Origin: Streptomyces sp. WMMC500
GTDB taxonomy: Bacteria > Actinomycetota > Actinomycetes > Streptomycetales > Streptomycetaceae
DNA length: 64,000 bases
Assembly: GCF_027497195.1 (NCBI RefSeq)
Contig: NZ_CP114905.1
Location: 4,661,001-4,725,000, forward strand
Direction of reading: 5' to 3'
Shown here piece by piece: positions 37,633 through 46,836 of the stretch (positions are counted from its first letter, which is position 1; each line of letters begins with the position of its first letter). Below the pieces are notes generated by a model. The model was not told where the DNA came from. It worked only from the letters and a program-made list of their open reading frames with translations, and searched no databases. The translations under genes and the position numbers were made by a program.

Positions 37633-37650
37633 ACGCTCCACACGCGCAAG

Positions 37651-37680
37651 CGGGCCCCTCTGCCGGCCGAGAGGGGCCCG
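37651..37680 (+). terminator. Native thiC terminator
   Basis: A perfect 10-bp stem CGGGCCCCTC/GAGGGGCCCG with a 10-base loop, 18 bp after the fragment's stop codon. Confidence 0.75.
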
Positions 37681-37750
37681 TCGCCGTTCGCGCGCGGTTC
37701 GTCACCGGGGCCGGTAGGAGCCGTTGTGCGCTCGTGCCGTAGCCGCTGAG

Positions 37751-38293
37751 TCACACGATCAGTCTCGTGGCCGCTTCGAGTGCCAGATCCCATGGGTATG
37801 CGTCCGGCCGGCCCTTGCCTGGTTCGTTCGGCACGAACCCGCCTTCGCCGTAGAGGACGTGTACGCCCATGGAACGAAGCGTCTCGATGCTGCTCGTGAA
37901 CTGGGTGTGCCGCACATAGGCCGCGTTCACGCACGGCATGGTCACCAACGGGATGTTCTTGCCGATCCCTTCTGCGGCGATTCCGACGACGAACTTCTCG
38001 GTGATCCCCAGGGCCCACTGGTTGAGGGTGTTGAACGTGGCAGGGGCGACGACGGCGACATCGGCGGGGGGCCAGACGTCCGGCTCATGAGGCAGTTTGT
38101 ACTGGCTGCGGACCGGATAACCGGTCAGTTCCGCCAGCCGGGGCACTTGGTCGTCCAGCCACCGGGCGGCGGTGGGGGTGAGTCCGAGACACACGCTCCA
38201 TCCCCGCGCCTGGGCGCGTTTGACGACGTCCTCGACGTAGAGCACGGGCGGAGCGGCGCTGCCCAGCAGGTAAAGCACGCGGTTCCTGGCCAT
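37751..38293 (-). CDS. Flavoprotein (HFCD family, phosphopantothenoylcysteine decarboxylase-like)
   Basis: 180 residues. An N-terminal Rossmann start (RVLYLLGSAAPPVLYVEDVVKRAQARGW) and the conserved VVAPATFNTLNQWALGI and VTMPCVNAAYV segments match the FMN-binding HFCD flavoprotein family. Members decarboxylate cysteine residues or act on small molecules. It is a stand-alone domain rather than part of CoaBC. It is the first intact chromosomal gene beyond attR, converging on the thiC terminator. The substrate is unknown. Confidence 0.83.
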   Translation of the reverse strand: MARNRVLYLLGSAAPPVLYVEDVVKRAQARGWSVCLGLTPTAARWLDDQVPRLAELTGYPVRSQYKLPHEPDVWPPADVAVVAPATFNTLNQWALGITEKFVVGIAAEGIGKNIPLVTMPCVNAAYVRHTQFTSSIETLRSMGVHVLYGEGGFVPNEPGKGRPDAYPWDLALEAATRLIV

Positions 38294-38514
38294 TCGCGCA
38301 GTTCATCGTGCGCGGCCGTACTGGCGCAACCGGGAGAAACCGTCTCAGACCATCCCGGCGGGTAGCCGGCGCGGGCCGCCCGCCGCCCACCCTGGGGGCG
38401 TGCCGCGCGGGACGTGGGTCGGCGTCCGAACGAAGCCGCTCGCCGTGGTCTCGGCCCCCGTGACCGGCGCGGTTACACTCTTCCTCCACCGAACGTGACC
38501 CGGGGGAGGGGCCG

Positions 38515-40410
38515 TTGAGCGTGGAGGGGGAGGCACCGGGGCAGGACGGTGCGGGCGGCGAGGTCGGCGGCGGTGCGGAGGGTGGTGCCGATATCCGGCC
38601 GCTGGAGGAGGACGATCCGGCGGTACTCGGCTCGTACACGCTGCTGGGGCGGCTCGCCTCCGGCGGCATGGGGCGTATCTTCCTCGCCCGCTCCGTACCC
38701 GGCGGCGCGCTCGCCGCCGTCAAGACGCTGCTCGCCGAAGGCGAGATCGACGCCGTCGACAGGCGGCGCTTCGCGCGCGAAGTGACCGTCGCCCGGCGGG
38801 CCGAGGGCGTACGCACCGCGCGTGTACTCGACGCCGACCCGGACGCGCCGCGGCCATGGATGGCGACCGAGTACGTGCCCGCGCCCTCCGTGGCGGAGCT
38901 CGTTCGCAGGGCAGGGCCGCTCGCCGGGACCGCCGCGCGCTGGGTGACGCGGGGCGCGCTGGAGTCGCTGGCGGAGCTGCACCGGCAGGGCATCGTGCAC
39001 CGGGACGTCAAGCCGCAGAACCTGCTGCTCGAACTCGCCGGACCCCGCCTGATCGACTTCGGCATCTCGCACGCCGCGGACCTCACCCGCACCCAGCTCA
39101 CCCTGGGCACCGTCGCCTTCACCTCGCCCGAGCAGGCCCTCGGCGAGCCGTCCACCGCGGCCTCCGACGTCTACTCGCTCGGCGCCACCCTCTTCCACCT
39201 CGCCGTCGGCCGTCCCCCGTACCCGGCGGACACCGAGATGCTGCTGCTGCTCACATACGTGGCGGAGGGCCGGCTCGACCTGGCCGGGCTGCCCGACGAA
39301 CTCGCCCCGGTGGTCCGCGCTTGCCTCGCGCTCTCCCCCGCCGACCGGCCGCGGACGGCGGAGTTGCTGGACCTGTTCACGTTCGAGCTGGCGGAGTTCC
39401 CGACGGTGCCGGACGCGGGCGGCTGGCTGCCGGCGTCGTGGGCCGGGCTGATCGAGGGGTACGCGCGGCAGGGGCGGGCGCTGGCGGCCGACCCCCGGGT
39501 GCTGCGGGAGGGCGGCGACGCGGCCGGGGGCGGGCAGGGGCGGCAGGGGCCGGCCGGCGGATGGCCGGAGCCGGCGGGAGGGGGCGCGCCGGGTGGGACG
39601 CAACTGCCGCCGGACACCGTGCGGGAGGCGCCGAGCACCGTACGGGAGCGGGCCGCCACCGGCTCTGAGCCGACCCGCCCCGAGCCGTACGCCACGCCCG
39701 TGCCCGGGACTGGCGGCCAGCACGGCGACGGCGACGACGGCACGCGGGACGTAGCCGGTGACCTGCACGGTGACGCAGACGAGAGCGAGGACGAGGGGCA
39801 CGGCCGGGGCGCACGGGTCTTCGTCCGCTCGGTGCAGACGCTCATGGCCTCGATCCTCCTGGTGCTCGTGGTCGGCGGCGCGTACGCCTACTACCGGTCC
39901 AACCAGTCGCCCGAACCCGACGCGACCGACCGCGCCTTCGCCGCCGTGACGCCCGGCGACTGCGTACGCACCGACTTCGACCCGGCGCGCGGCTGGACCG
40001 CCGCCGCCCCCGAGACCGTCGCGTGCGGCTCGGCGCCGGACGCGCCCTGGCGGGTGATCGCGACGGAGGACGGCGGCTTCGTCGAACGGTGCATGGGCAC
40101 CGACGCGGCGGTGGCGTGGAACCGGCAGAGCGACGCGGGTTTCGTCAGCCTCTGCCTGGAGAGGCGGTTCGCGGAGGGTGAGTGCGTGATCGGCGCCGCG
40201 CCGCAGGCGGGCGCCGTCCTCGACGTCACGCCGCTGACGGACGACACGGTGTTCGCCACCACCGTCGGATGCTCCGACACCGCCGCGCAGGGCCGCGCGG
40301 TGCTGCGGGTACTGGCCGTGGTCCAGGACGCGGCGGGCTGCCCGGAGCCGACGCAGGTGCGCTACCGGTTCAGCGAACGGGGGCGGATGCTGTGCCTGAC
40401 CTCGCCGTGA
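38515..40410 (+). CDS. Membrane Ser/Thr protein kinase with 8-cysteine extracytoplasmic domain
   Basis: 631 residues. The Hanks-type kinase domain is at about 38-290: glycine loop LASGGMGRIF, VAIK-lysine in AAVKTLL, catalytic HRDVKPQN, DFG in LIDFGISHA and the APE-like SPEQA. A Pro/Gly-rich juxtamembrane stretch is followed by one transmembrane helix (LMASILLVLVVGGAYAYY, about 443-460) and a domain of about 165 residues outside the cell with eight Cys, probably four disulfides. TTG 38515 follows GGGGGAGGGG; GTG 38521 is an alternative. The stop overlaps the start of a second kinase. Confidence 0.9.
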   Translation: MSVEGEAPGQDGAGGEVGGGAEGGADIRPLEEDDPAVLGSYTLLGRLASGGMGRIFLARSVPGGALAAVKTLLAEGEIDAVDRRRFAREVTVARRAEGVRTARVLDADPDAPRPWMATEYVPAPSVAELVRRAGPLAGTAARWVTRGALESLAELHRQGIVHRDVKPQNLLLELAGPRLIDFGISHAADLTRTQLTLGTVAFTSPEQALGEPSTAASDVYSLGATLFHLAVGRPPYPADTEMLLLLTYVAEGRLDLAGLPDELAPVVRACLALSPADRPRTAELLDLFTFELAEFPTVPDAGGWLPASWAGLIEGYARQGRALAADPRVLREGGDAAGGGQGRQGPAGGWPEPAGGGAPGGTQLPPDTVREAPSTVRERAATGSEPTRPEPYATPVPGTGGQHGDGDDGTRDVAGDLHGDADESEDEGHGRGARVFVRSVQTLMASILLVLVVGGAYAYYRSNQSPEPDATDRAFAAVTPGDCVRTDFDPARGWTAAAPETVACGSAPDAPWRVIATEDGGFVERCMGTDAAVAWNRQSDAGFVSLCLERRFAEGECVIGAAPQAGAVLDVTPLTDDTVFATTVGCSDTAAQGRAVLRVLAVVQDAAGCPEPTQVRYRFSERGRMLCLTSP

Positions 40411-41687
40411 CGCCCGGCCCGCTGCACCGGGCCGACCCGCGCCACCTCGGCCCGTACCGGCTGGTCGCCCGGCTGTCGGCGGGCGGCATGGGCCGGGTCT
40501 ACCTCGCCGTCGAGACCGGCACGGGCGAACTCGCCGCGGTCAAGACGCTGCTGGCGGAAGGGGAGATCGGCGACGCGGACCGGGCGCGGTTCGCCCGCGA
40601 GGTCGGCGTGGCAAGGCGGGTCGCCGGGCGGCACACCGCGCGGGTACGCGCCGCCGACCCCGAGGCCGAGCGCCCGTGGCTGGCGACGGACTACGTGTCG
40701 GCGCCCTCGCTCGCCGAACTCACCGCGCGCGGCGGGCCCGCGGACCCCGCGACCGTGGCCCGGCTCGCCGCCGACTGCGCGACGGCCCTGGAGGCGCTGC
40801 ACACCGCCGGGGTCGTGCACCGCGACCTGAAACCGCAGAACGTGCTGCTGCCCGCCGACGGCATCCGGGTCATCGACTTCGGCATCTCGCACGCCACCGA
40901 CCTCACGCGGACGCGGCTGACCCTCGGCACCCTCGCGTACATCGCCCCCGAGCAGGCGCGCGGCGAGCCGGCGACGCCGGCGTGCGACGTGTACGCGCTG
41001 GGCGCCACGCTCTGCACCCTCGCCACCGGCCGCCCACCCTCCCCCGACACCGGCGACCCCGTGCGGCTGCTGGCGCTCGTCGCGCGTGGGGCCGTGGAAC
41101 TGGGCGCGGTGCCGGAGCCGCTCCTGGGCCTGGTCCGCGCCTGCCTGGCCCTTGACCCGGCGGCCCGGCCGGGACCGGTCGCGCTGCGGATGCTGGCACA
41201 GGAGGCGGGCGCGGCTGCCGCTGCCGGACCGGCCGGCGGGGGTGGGGGTGGGGCGTCGTGGCCGGGCATGCCGGACCGGTGGGCGGGGATCGTCCTGGCG
41301 TACCAGCGGCAGGGGCGGGAGCTGACGGAACGGTACGGGGGCGGGGGCGCGGAGGCACCGGCCCCGGCGGAGCCGGCGGGGGAGGCGTGGGGGGAGGCGT
41401 CGGCTCAGGAGGTGCGGGCACCGGGTACGTCGGCGCCACGTGCGCAGGCACCGGGGGCGTCGGCACCGGGCGCGCCTGCACCGAGGGCGTCCGCACCGGA
41501 AGCGCCGCCGGCCACGCCCGCACCCGACCCCGCTACCGCGCGGCGCTTCGCGGGGCTCACGCCGCGCGGCTGGCGGGCCGCCGGCAGCCTGGTCGGGAAC
41601 TGCGCCGGGCTCGCCTTCCTCGTTCTCGGCACACTCGCCGTGGTCGGCACGATCATCGCCATCGTGGTCGCCGTCGCCCTCGAATGA
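40407..41687 (+). CDS. Second Ser/Thr protein kinase, tail-anchored
   Basis: 426 residues. The kinase domain is close to its neighbour (LSAGGMGRVY, AAVKTLLAEGEI, HRDLKPQN, IDFGISHATDLTRTRLTLGTLAYIAPEQA), which indicates tandem duplication. A Pro/Ala repeat region (APGTSAPRAQAPGAS...) leads to a transmembrane helix at the very C-terminus, with no extracytoplasmic sensor. GTG 40407 shares GTGA with the stop of the first kinase; GTG 40392 is also possible. The pair probably act together, the first sensing and the second amplifying, which is inference. Confidence 0.88.
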   Translation: MTPGPLHRADPRHLGPYRLVARLSAGGMGRVYLAVETGTGELAAVKTLLAEGEIGDADRARFAREVGVARRVAGRHTARVRAADPEAERPWLATDYVSAPSLAELTARGGPADPATVARLAADCATALEALHTAGVVHRDLKPQNVLLPADGIRVIDFGISHATDLTRTRLTLGTLAYIAPEQARGEPATPACDVYALGATLCTLATGRPPSPDTGDPVRLLALVARGAVELGAVPEPLLGLVRACLALDPAARPGPVALRMLAQEAGAAAAAGPAGGGGGGASWPGMPDRWAGIVLAYQRQGRELTERYGGGGAEAPAPAEPAGEAWGEASAQEVRAPGTSAPRAQAPGASAPGAPAPRASAPEAPPATPAPDPATARRFAGLTPRGWRAAGSLVGNCAGLAFLVLGTLAVVGTIIAIVVAVALE

Positions 41688-41735
41688 CCCCGTGACCCGC
41701 GGCTGTCGCGACCTGCGGCTGTCCGCGACCGGCCG

Positions 41736-42311
41736 CTACCCGCGGTCGGCCGCCCCGAGGTACAGCCGTGCGAGGCGCGGCAGGCGCTTCTGCATCTCCC
41801 TGTCGTCGTCGAAGTCGAAGTCCTCGCCCATGTCCTGCGCCTCGGCGCCCTGACCGTCCGCCGGCCGGTACGCGGCCCACGCCTCGTGGAAGGCGTCCTT
41901 GCTCCCGGTGAGGCGCTCGAAGGCGGCGCCCGCCGCGTAGTTGACCTCCTCGTGGGACAGGACCTCGTCGCGGCCCTCCCGCGCGGCCTCGGCGACGGCC
42001 GGGTGCTCGGCAAGGCTGTCCGGCGCGGCGGCGGTGCGCTCGTACCAGTCACGGCCGAGGGCGATCACCCCGGCGCGGAAGTCCATGAAGCCGTCATCCG
42101 AGCAGCCCCCGCCTATCAGGTACGCGGCGGCCCAGACATCCCAGCGGTACAGCGCACCGTGCACCTCGCCGAACCGTTCCTCGTACGCGAGGATCTCCCG
42201 CGGGGAGAGCCCCGCGAGGAGCTTCACGAGCGCCTTGTCGAAGGGCTCGCCGCCCGCCGCCGCGGCGGAGCGTGCCGATTCGACGAGGTGCCAGAACCGA
42301 TCGATGTCCAT
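41736..42311 (-). CDS. DUF4240 domain protein
   Basis: 191 residues. The N-terminal MDIDRFWHLVESAR and LSPREILAYEERFGEVHGALYRWDVWAAAYLIGGGCSDDGFMDFRAGVIALGRDWYERT are the DUF4240 pattern, a family seen in many actinobacteria with no assigned function. The C-terminus is acidic. ATG 42311 is preceded by a TTGTCAGTG-type promoter ending about 8 bases before it, so the transcript is probably leaderless or nearly so. It converges on the second kinase gene. Confidence 0.82.
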   Translation of the reverse strand: MDIDRFWHLVESARSAAAAGGEPFDKALVKLLAGLSPREILAYEERFGEVHGALYRWDVWAAAYLIGGGCSDDGFMDFRAGVIALGRDWYERTAAAPDSLAEHPAVAEAAREGRDEVLSHEEVNYAAGAAFERLTGSKDAFHEAWAAYRPADGQGAEAQDMGEDFDFDDDREMQKRLPRLARLYLGAADRG

Positions 42312-42319
42312 GACTCCGT

Positions 42320-42342
42320 ACTGTGTCACCCGCCACTGACAA
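42320..42342 (-). promoter_or_regulatory. TTGTCAGTG-N8-CACAGT promoter of the DUF4240 gene
   Basis: On the minus strand TTGTCAGTG (42342-42334), 8 bases, then CACAGT (42325-42320). It fits the actinobacterial TTGTC(A/G)GTG-N8-TAnnnT pattern except for C at the first -10 base. The expected start of transcription falls within 2-3 bases of the ATG. Confidence 0.6.
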
Positions 42343-42660
42343 TCCGGTCGCATGCCGCAAAGCCGTTGCACCGGCCCGGCCGGCATGGGATATTCACCGC
42401 CGTCCGCGCGTTCTCGCGGACGAACCCGCCGGCCGTCCCGTCGGCGCACTCACGGTGAGGAACGAAGCCTTTGATCACGGCGCCCGCCAGCGGCCGCCGT
42501 CGGCGCCGAGCGGCCCGCCCGCTTCCGTAGCGGACCCGCCTGCTCGGACCGCCGGGCACGACCGTCCCGTACGGCGGCCCCACGATGCCCGCGCGCCATG
42601 CCGCGCGGGCGCTCGCTCCTGTCTGCGCGCAACCAGAGCCTTCGTGAGGTCGATACCACC

Positions 42661-43443
42661 GTGGCCACTCCCATGGACAAGCAGATCCAGAACTTCGCCG
42701 TCGCCCACCTCCGCCGCCGCCCCGACGTCGTGGAGACCGGCGGCTTCGTCGCCGGCTTCTCCCCCGGCACCGACAGCCCGTACCTCAACTACGCAACCCC
42801 GCTGCCCGGCGCGGACCCGACCGGTGCCGACGTGGCCGCGCTGGCCGGCACGTTCCGGGAGCGGGGGCTGGTGCCGCGGCTGGAGTTCGCGCCCGGGGCC
42901 GCGCCCGCGGCGGCCGCGGCGCTGCGGGCGGCGGGATTCGGGACGGACGCGGTGCACGAGTACCTCGTCTGCACCCCGGACACGTACACCGATCCCCTGC
43001 CCGGCGGCAGCGGGCCGCGGGTGGAGACCCCCGCCACCGACGCCGAGTTCCGGGCGCTGGACGCGGCGCTCGCCGAGGCGTTCGGCGGCGCGTTCGCCGC
43101 GTCGGCGGACGGCGCGGCGCGGCTGCGGCGCCTGGCAGAGGACGGCGGGGAGGTGCGGTTCGTACGGGCCGGGGGCGACGGCTGCGCCGGCGGCGCGACG
43201 TGCTCGCCGCCGGCCGAGGACACCGCGGAACTCGCCGGCGTCGGCACCCGCCCCGCGTACCGGCGCCGCGGCGTCGCGGCGGCGGTGACCGCGGCGCTGA
43301 CGCGGGCGGTGTTCGACCGCGGGGCGGGGTCGGTGTGGCTGGAGTACGCGGGCGAGGGCGCGCGCGGCACGTACACCCGCGTCGGCTACCGCCCCGGCGG
43401 CACCCGCCTGTACGTCTCCCTGCCGGCGCCGCCGCCGGCCTGA
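42661..43443 (+). CDS. GNAT-family acetyltransferase
   Basis: 260 residues. The C-terminal half has the GNAT acetyl-CoA motif: VGTRPAYRRRGVAAAVTAALTRAVFDRGAGSVWLEYAGEGA (motif A with RRRGVA). The N-terminal half is a divergent GNAT-like fold. GTG 42661 is chosen with GAGG about 11 bases upstream; an ATG 12 bases further in is possible. The gap before it (42312-42660) contains the divergent DUF4240 promoter. The substrate is unknown. Confidence 0.8.
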   Translation: MATPMDKQIQNFAVAHLRRRPDVVETGGFVAGFSPGTDSPYLNYATPLPGADPTGADVAALAGTFRERGLVPRLEFAPGAAPAAAAALRAAGFGTDAVHEYLVCTPDTYTDPLPGGSGPRVETPATDAEFRALDAALAEAFGGAFAASADGAARLRRLAEDGGEVRFVRAGGDGCAGGATCSPPAEDTAELAGVGTRPAYRRRGVAAAVTAALTRAVFDRGAGSVWLEYAGEGARGTYTRVGYRPGGTRLYVSLPAPPPA

Positions 43444-43468
43444 CCGGGGGGCCGGTCACGACTCCGGG

Positions 43469-44071
43469 TCAGAGCTCGGGCTTCCAGGGCTGGACCCGGA
43501 AGTCGCCGGTGCCGCGCTTGACCTTCTCGAAGGGGGCCGAACTCACGCAGGGCACCAGATCCTTGTCCTCCACCGGGCTGCCCGTGGCGGCCCAACTGTA
43601 GCCGAGGCGGTCGCGATGGCCCTGGTCGTGGACGGTGACGCCGACGCGCAGGCCCTTCGCGCCCGGGAGGTCGGTGTCGGTGATGACGCCGGAGACGACG
43701 GCCACCTTGCCGCCGGTGACGAGGCAGTCGACGTCGGCCTCCGCCCAGTTGCCTTCGCCGCCGAGGTAGTGACTGAAGCGGAAGGTGCCGGTGGCCTTCT
43801 GGGGGTCGTCGTTGTGCTTCGCGGCGAGGCGGGCGTCGAAGGAGAACGTGATGTCGTCACCGAGCGACCGGGTGAGCTTCGCGGTACCGGTCAGGGAGGC
43901 GGCGGGCCGCTGCCCGGCGTGTTCGGTGCGTTCTGTGTGTTCGGCGCTTTCGGCGCCGCGTTCGTCACCGTGGCCGTCGCCGGCCGCGCCGGCCGTACCG
44001 GCGGTGGCCGTCGCGAGCAGCGCGGCGGAGAGGACGACGGCGCGGAGGCGGTTACTGCGTACGTAGCGCAA
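43469..44071 (-). CDS. Secreted protein of unknown function
   Basis: 200 residues. The signal peptide (RLRAVVLSAALLATATAGTAGAA) is followed by a Glu/His-rich linker and a beta-rich domain (ASLTGTAKLTRSLGDDITFSFDARLAA, FRFSHYLGGEGNW, DVDCLVTGGKVAVVSGVITDTDL, LVPCVSS) with two Cys likely forming a disulfide. It appears to start at TTG 44071, with GAGGAG eight bases upstream. It resembles Streptomyces exported hypothetical proteins. It converges with the GNAT gene and is divergent from the TerD-VWA gene. Confidence 0.72.
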   Translation of the reverse strand: MRYVRSNRLRAVVLSAALLATATAGTAGAAGDGHGDERGAESAEHTERTEHAGQRPAASLTGTAKLTRSLGDDITFSFDARLAAKHNDDPQKATGTFRFSHYLGGEGNWAEADVDCLVTGGKVAVVSGVITDTDLPGAKGLRVGVTVHDQGHRDRLGYSWAATGSPVEDKDLVPCVSSAPFEKVKRGTGDFRVQPWKPEL

Positions 44072-44286
44072 GGGAACTGCTCCTCAAGGCTGTTGACCCG
44101 GACGGTCCGGATGCCCGCAGCCTCCCCTGCGGTGGGGGCGCGCCGCGTCCGCCCACGGCGGCAAGCGCCGTACCCCGCTGGTCTGTCCCACCACCCGGTC
44201 CGGATACCTCCCGGGCATGACACGCTGTACGTGACCAGGCCGGACCCCCGGCCGCCGGCCGCCCGCATCGGAGAGGGACCGAATCC

Positions 44287-45729
44287 ATGCCCACCGGACC
44301 GCTCGCCAAGGGCGCCAACCTGCCCGTCGACGCCCCCGCGGTACGCGCCGAGCTCTCCTGGTCCGAAGGCCCCGGCGTGCCCGACGTCGACGCCTCGGCG
44401 CTGCTGCTCACCGCCGCCGGCCGGGTCCGCGACGACGGCGACTTCGTCTTCTACAACCAGCCGCAGCACACCTCCCAGGCCGTCACCCACCTCGGCAAGC
44501 AGACCGCGGGCGGCCGGTTCACCGACTCCGTCGAGGTGCTGCTGAACTCGCTGGGACCGGGCGTCGAACGGGTCGTGCTGTGCGCCTCGGCCGACGGCGG
44601 CACCTTCGGGCAGGTGCCCGCGCTGTCGCTGCGCCTCCTCGACGCCGGAACGGGCGCCGAGCTGGCCCGCTTCGACATGGAGGCGACGACCGAGACGGCG
44701 TTCGTCGGCGGCGAACTCTATCTGCGCAACGGCCGCTGGAAGTTCCGCGCGGTGGGCCAGGGCTACGCCTCCGGACTCGCCGGCCTGGCCACCGACTTCG
44801 GCATCACGGTCGACGAGGCCCCGCCCCCTCCCGCCGCCATCCCCGCACAGGCACCGGCGCCACCCCCGCCCGCGGCCCCGGCGCCGTCCGCGGCCCCGGC
44901 GCCGCCCCCGGCGCCCTCCGCGCCGACTCCTCCCGCCGCCGCACCCGCGGCCCCCGGCGGGCCGCGTCTGGTCAAGGGCGAGGAACACCTGCCCGTCGAC
45001 ATGCGCAAGCGGCTGTCGCTGCGCAAGGAGCAGGTGGCCATCAGCCTGCGCAAGCACGGGGCCGCCGACGTCTCCGCCCGCGTCGTCCTCGTCCTGGACG
45101 CCTCCGGCTCCATGACCCGCCTCTACGCCCAGGGCGTCGTCGCCGACGTCGTCGAGCGCATGGCGGCGGTCGCCGCGGAGCTGGACGACGACGGCGCCAT
45201 GCAGGCGTGGACGTTCGCCTCCCATCCGGCTCGCCTGCCGGACCTGCTCCTCGGGGACCTTCCCGAGTGGCTGCGGCTGCACGTACGGGTCGGGCAGCTC
45301 GCCCTCTTCCGCCCGCGCAAGAAGCGCAAGGGCCTGGAGGACGGGCAGATCGACATGCGGACGGTGGGTATCCAGAACGAGGAACAGAAGGTCATCGCCG
45401 AAGTCCGCGCCTACGTCCGCGCGAACCCCGCCCCCGATCCGACGCTCGTGTTGTTCTTCTCGGACGGCGGCGTCTACCGCAACGCGGAGATCGAGCGTGA
45501 GCTGCGCGAGGCGGTCGACGAGCCGATCTTCTGGCAGTTCGTGGGGCTGGGAGCCGCCGACTACGGCGTACTGGAGCGGTTCGACAGCCTCGCGGGCCGC
45601 CGCGTCGACAACGTCGGGTTCTTCGCCGTCGACGACATCGGCGAACTCCCCGATCCCCAGCTCTACGACCGCCTCCTCTCCCAGTTCCCCGGCTGGATCA
45701 CCGCCGCCCGCAGCGCACGCATCCTCTGA
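44287..45729 (+). CDS. TerD domain-VWA domain fusion protein
   Basis: 480 residues. The N-terminal domain (about 1-180) is TerD/stress-type: [51 protein letters not shown] and [30 protein letters not shown] Pro/Ala linker leads to a C-terminal von Willebrand A domain (about 240-480) with the MIDAS start LVLDASGSM and FFSDGGVY. TerD domains bind calcium, and such proteins belong to the tellurite-resistance/stress network. It stands alone, without other ter genes nearby. Confidence 0.88.
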   Translation: MPTGPLAKGANLPVDAPAVRAELSWSEGPGVPDVDASALLLTAAGRVRDDGDFVFYNQPQHTSQAVTHLGKQTAGGRFTDSVEVLLNSLGPGVERVVLCASADGGTFGQVPALSLRLLDAGTGAELARFDMEATTETAFVGGELYLRNGRWKFRAVGQGYASGLAGLATDFGITVDEAPPPPAAIPAQAPAPPPPAAPAPSAAPAPPPAPSAPTPPAAAPAAPGGPRLVKGEEHLPVDMRKRLSLRKEQVAISLRKHGAADVSARVVLVLDASGSMTRLYAQGVVADVVERMAAVAAELDDDGAMQAWTFASHPARLPDLLLGDLPEWLRLHVRVGQLALFRPRKKRKGLEDGQIDMRTVGIQNEEQKVIAEVRAYVRANPAPDPTLVLFFSDGGVYRNAEIERELREAVDEPIFWQFVGLGAADYGVLERFDSLAGRRVDNVGFFAVDDIGELPDPQLYDRLLSQFPGWITAARSARIL

Positions 45730-45784
45730 CTTCCCCCGGGTGCCCGCCCCGCCGCCCGCCGTCCGCCTGTCACCCGGTGTCGGG

Positions 45785-46258
45785 TCACCAGACGGGGCGT
45801 AGCGGGGGGAGGTCGTCGCCGGCGATGCCGTGGACGAGGCGGAGGAGTTCGGTGCGGAGGAGAGGGGTGTCGGCACCCGTGCGGCGCGCGAGTTCGGCTT
45901 CGAGGTCGTGCAGGATGCTCCCGGCGGTGTCCAGGTGCCGGCGGGCGGCGTCGGTGAGGACGACGAGCTTGCGGCGTCCGCCGGCGGGGTGGGCGGTGCG
46001 GCGTACGTAGCCGCGGTTCTCCAGGTCGTCGACGAGCTGGCCGGCGGCCTGTTTGGTGACGCCGAGCCGGGCGGCGAGTTCACTGCCGGTGGCGCCGTCG
46101 GCGCCGAGGATCTGGAAGATCATGCCGTGCACCGGCCGCAGGTCGGGGTAACCGGCGGCGGTCACACGCTCGTTGAACTCGCTCAGTACGAGCTGGAAGG
46201 CCATGCCGAGCAGGAACAGCAGCTCGGGCGTCGGCGGGCCGTCGTGGTCGCGGGTCAC
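45785..46258 (-). CDS. MarR-family transcriptional regulator
   Basis: 157 residues. The winged helix is ATGSELAARLGVTKQAAGQLVDDLENRGYVRRTAHPAGGRRKLVVLTDAARR (about residues 55-107). GTG 46258 is the start, with no ribosome site. It is divergent from a cupin gene, and a 48-bp inverted repeat lies between them and overlaps the cupin's ribosome site. It is almost certainly the repressor of itself and the cupin. The ligand is unknown. Confidence 0.88.
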   Translation of the reverse strand: MTRDHDGPPTPELLFLLGMAFQLVLSEFNERVTAAGYPDLRPVHGMIFQILGADGATGSELAARLGVTKQAAGQLVDDLENRGYVRRTAHPAGGRRKLVVLTDAARRHLDTAGSILHDLEAELARRTGADTPLLRTELLRLVHGIAGDDLPPLRPVW

Positions 46259-46277
46259 GGGACCATCTTGACACGAG

Positions 46278-46325
46278 CGTGTAAAGCTCCTTTACTCAAG
46301 GTCCTGAGTAAAGGAGCTTTACACG
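46278..46325. promoter_or_regulatory. 48-bp inverted repeat, MarR operator
   Basis: Two perfectly complementary 21-bp arms (46278-46298 and 46305-46325) are separated by six bases. The arm begins CGTGTAAAGCTCC and ends TTTACTCA. The right arm contains AAAGGAG, the ribosome site of the cupin gene whose ATG is at 46327. It is unusually long and AT-rich for this genome. Confidence 0.85.
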
Positions 46326-46326
46326 T

Positions 46327-46704
46327 ATGAAGATCATCACTCCCACCCCCGACCGCACCGTCACCACCCCGAACGCCGCCATGGAGTCCCTCGCCACCCC
46401 TTCGCAGGGCACGACCGCGCTCAGCACCTGGCGGGTACGCATCGACGCCGGCCGGTCCGGGCCCGTACACGCCATCGACCGCGAACAGGTCTGGATGGTC
46501 GTGTCCGGCTCCCTCACCGTGACCTGCGACGGCCGTACCGAGACCGCCGCCGCCGGGCAGGCGGTCCTGCTCCCGTCCGATGTCCTGCGGCGGCTCGGCG
46601 CGGCCGAGGGCGGCGGGGGCGTCGAGGCGCTGGTGGCGATGGAGGCGGGGGGCAGCGCCGTCACCGAGGACGGGGTGCGCCACCCTCTGCCGTGGGCGGA
46701 GTAG
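46327..46704 (+). CDS. Cupin-domain protein under MarR control
   Basis: 125 residues. A cupin fold is indicated by DREQVWMVVSGSLTVTCDGRTETAAAGQAVLLPSDVLRRL. The usual metal ligands are only partly present (one His near PVHAID, a Glu in REQVW), so metal binding is doubtful. ATG 46327 follows AAAGGAG by ten bases, and that site lies in the inverted repeat. It is divergent from the MarR gene and likely derepressed by its ligand. Confidence 0.82.
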   Translation: MKIITPTPDRTVTTPNAAMESLATPSQGTTALSTWRVRIDAGRSGPVHAIDREQVWMVVSGSLTVTCDGRTETAAAGQAVLLPSDVLRRLGAAEGGGGVEALVAMEAGGSAVTEDGVRHPLPWAE

Positions 46705-46836
46705 GGGACCGGCGCGGTCCGGCGTCGGGGCGCGCGCGTCCGACGTTACGGGGATGGGTCCGTCGTCCGGCGTACGGCGTCCGAGGAGGGCGTACGGCCC
46801 GGGAGCGCGCTCCCGGGCGCGCGTAGGGTCGGCGGC

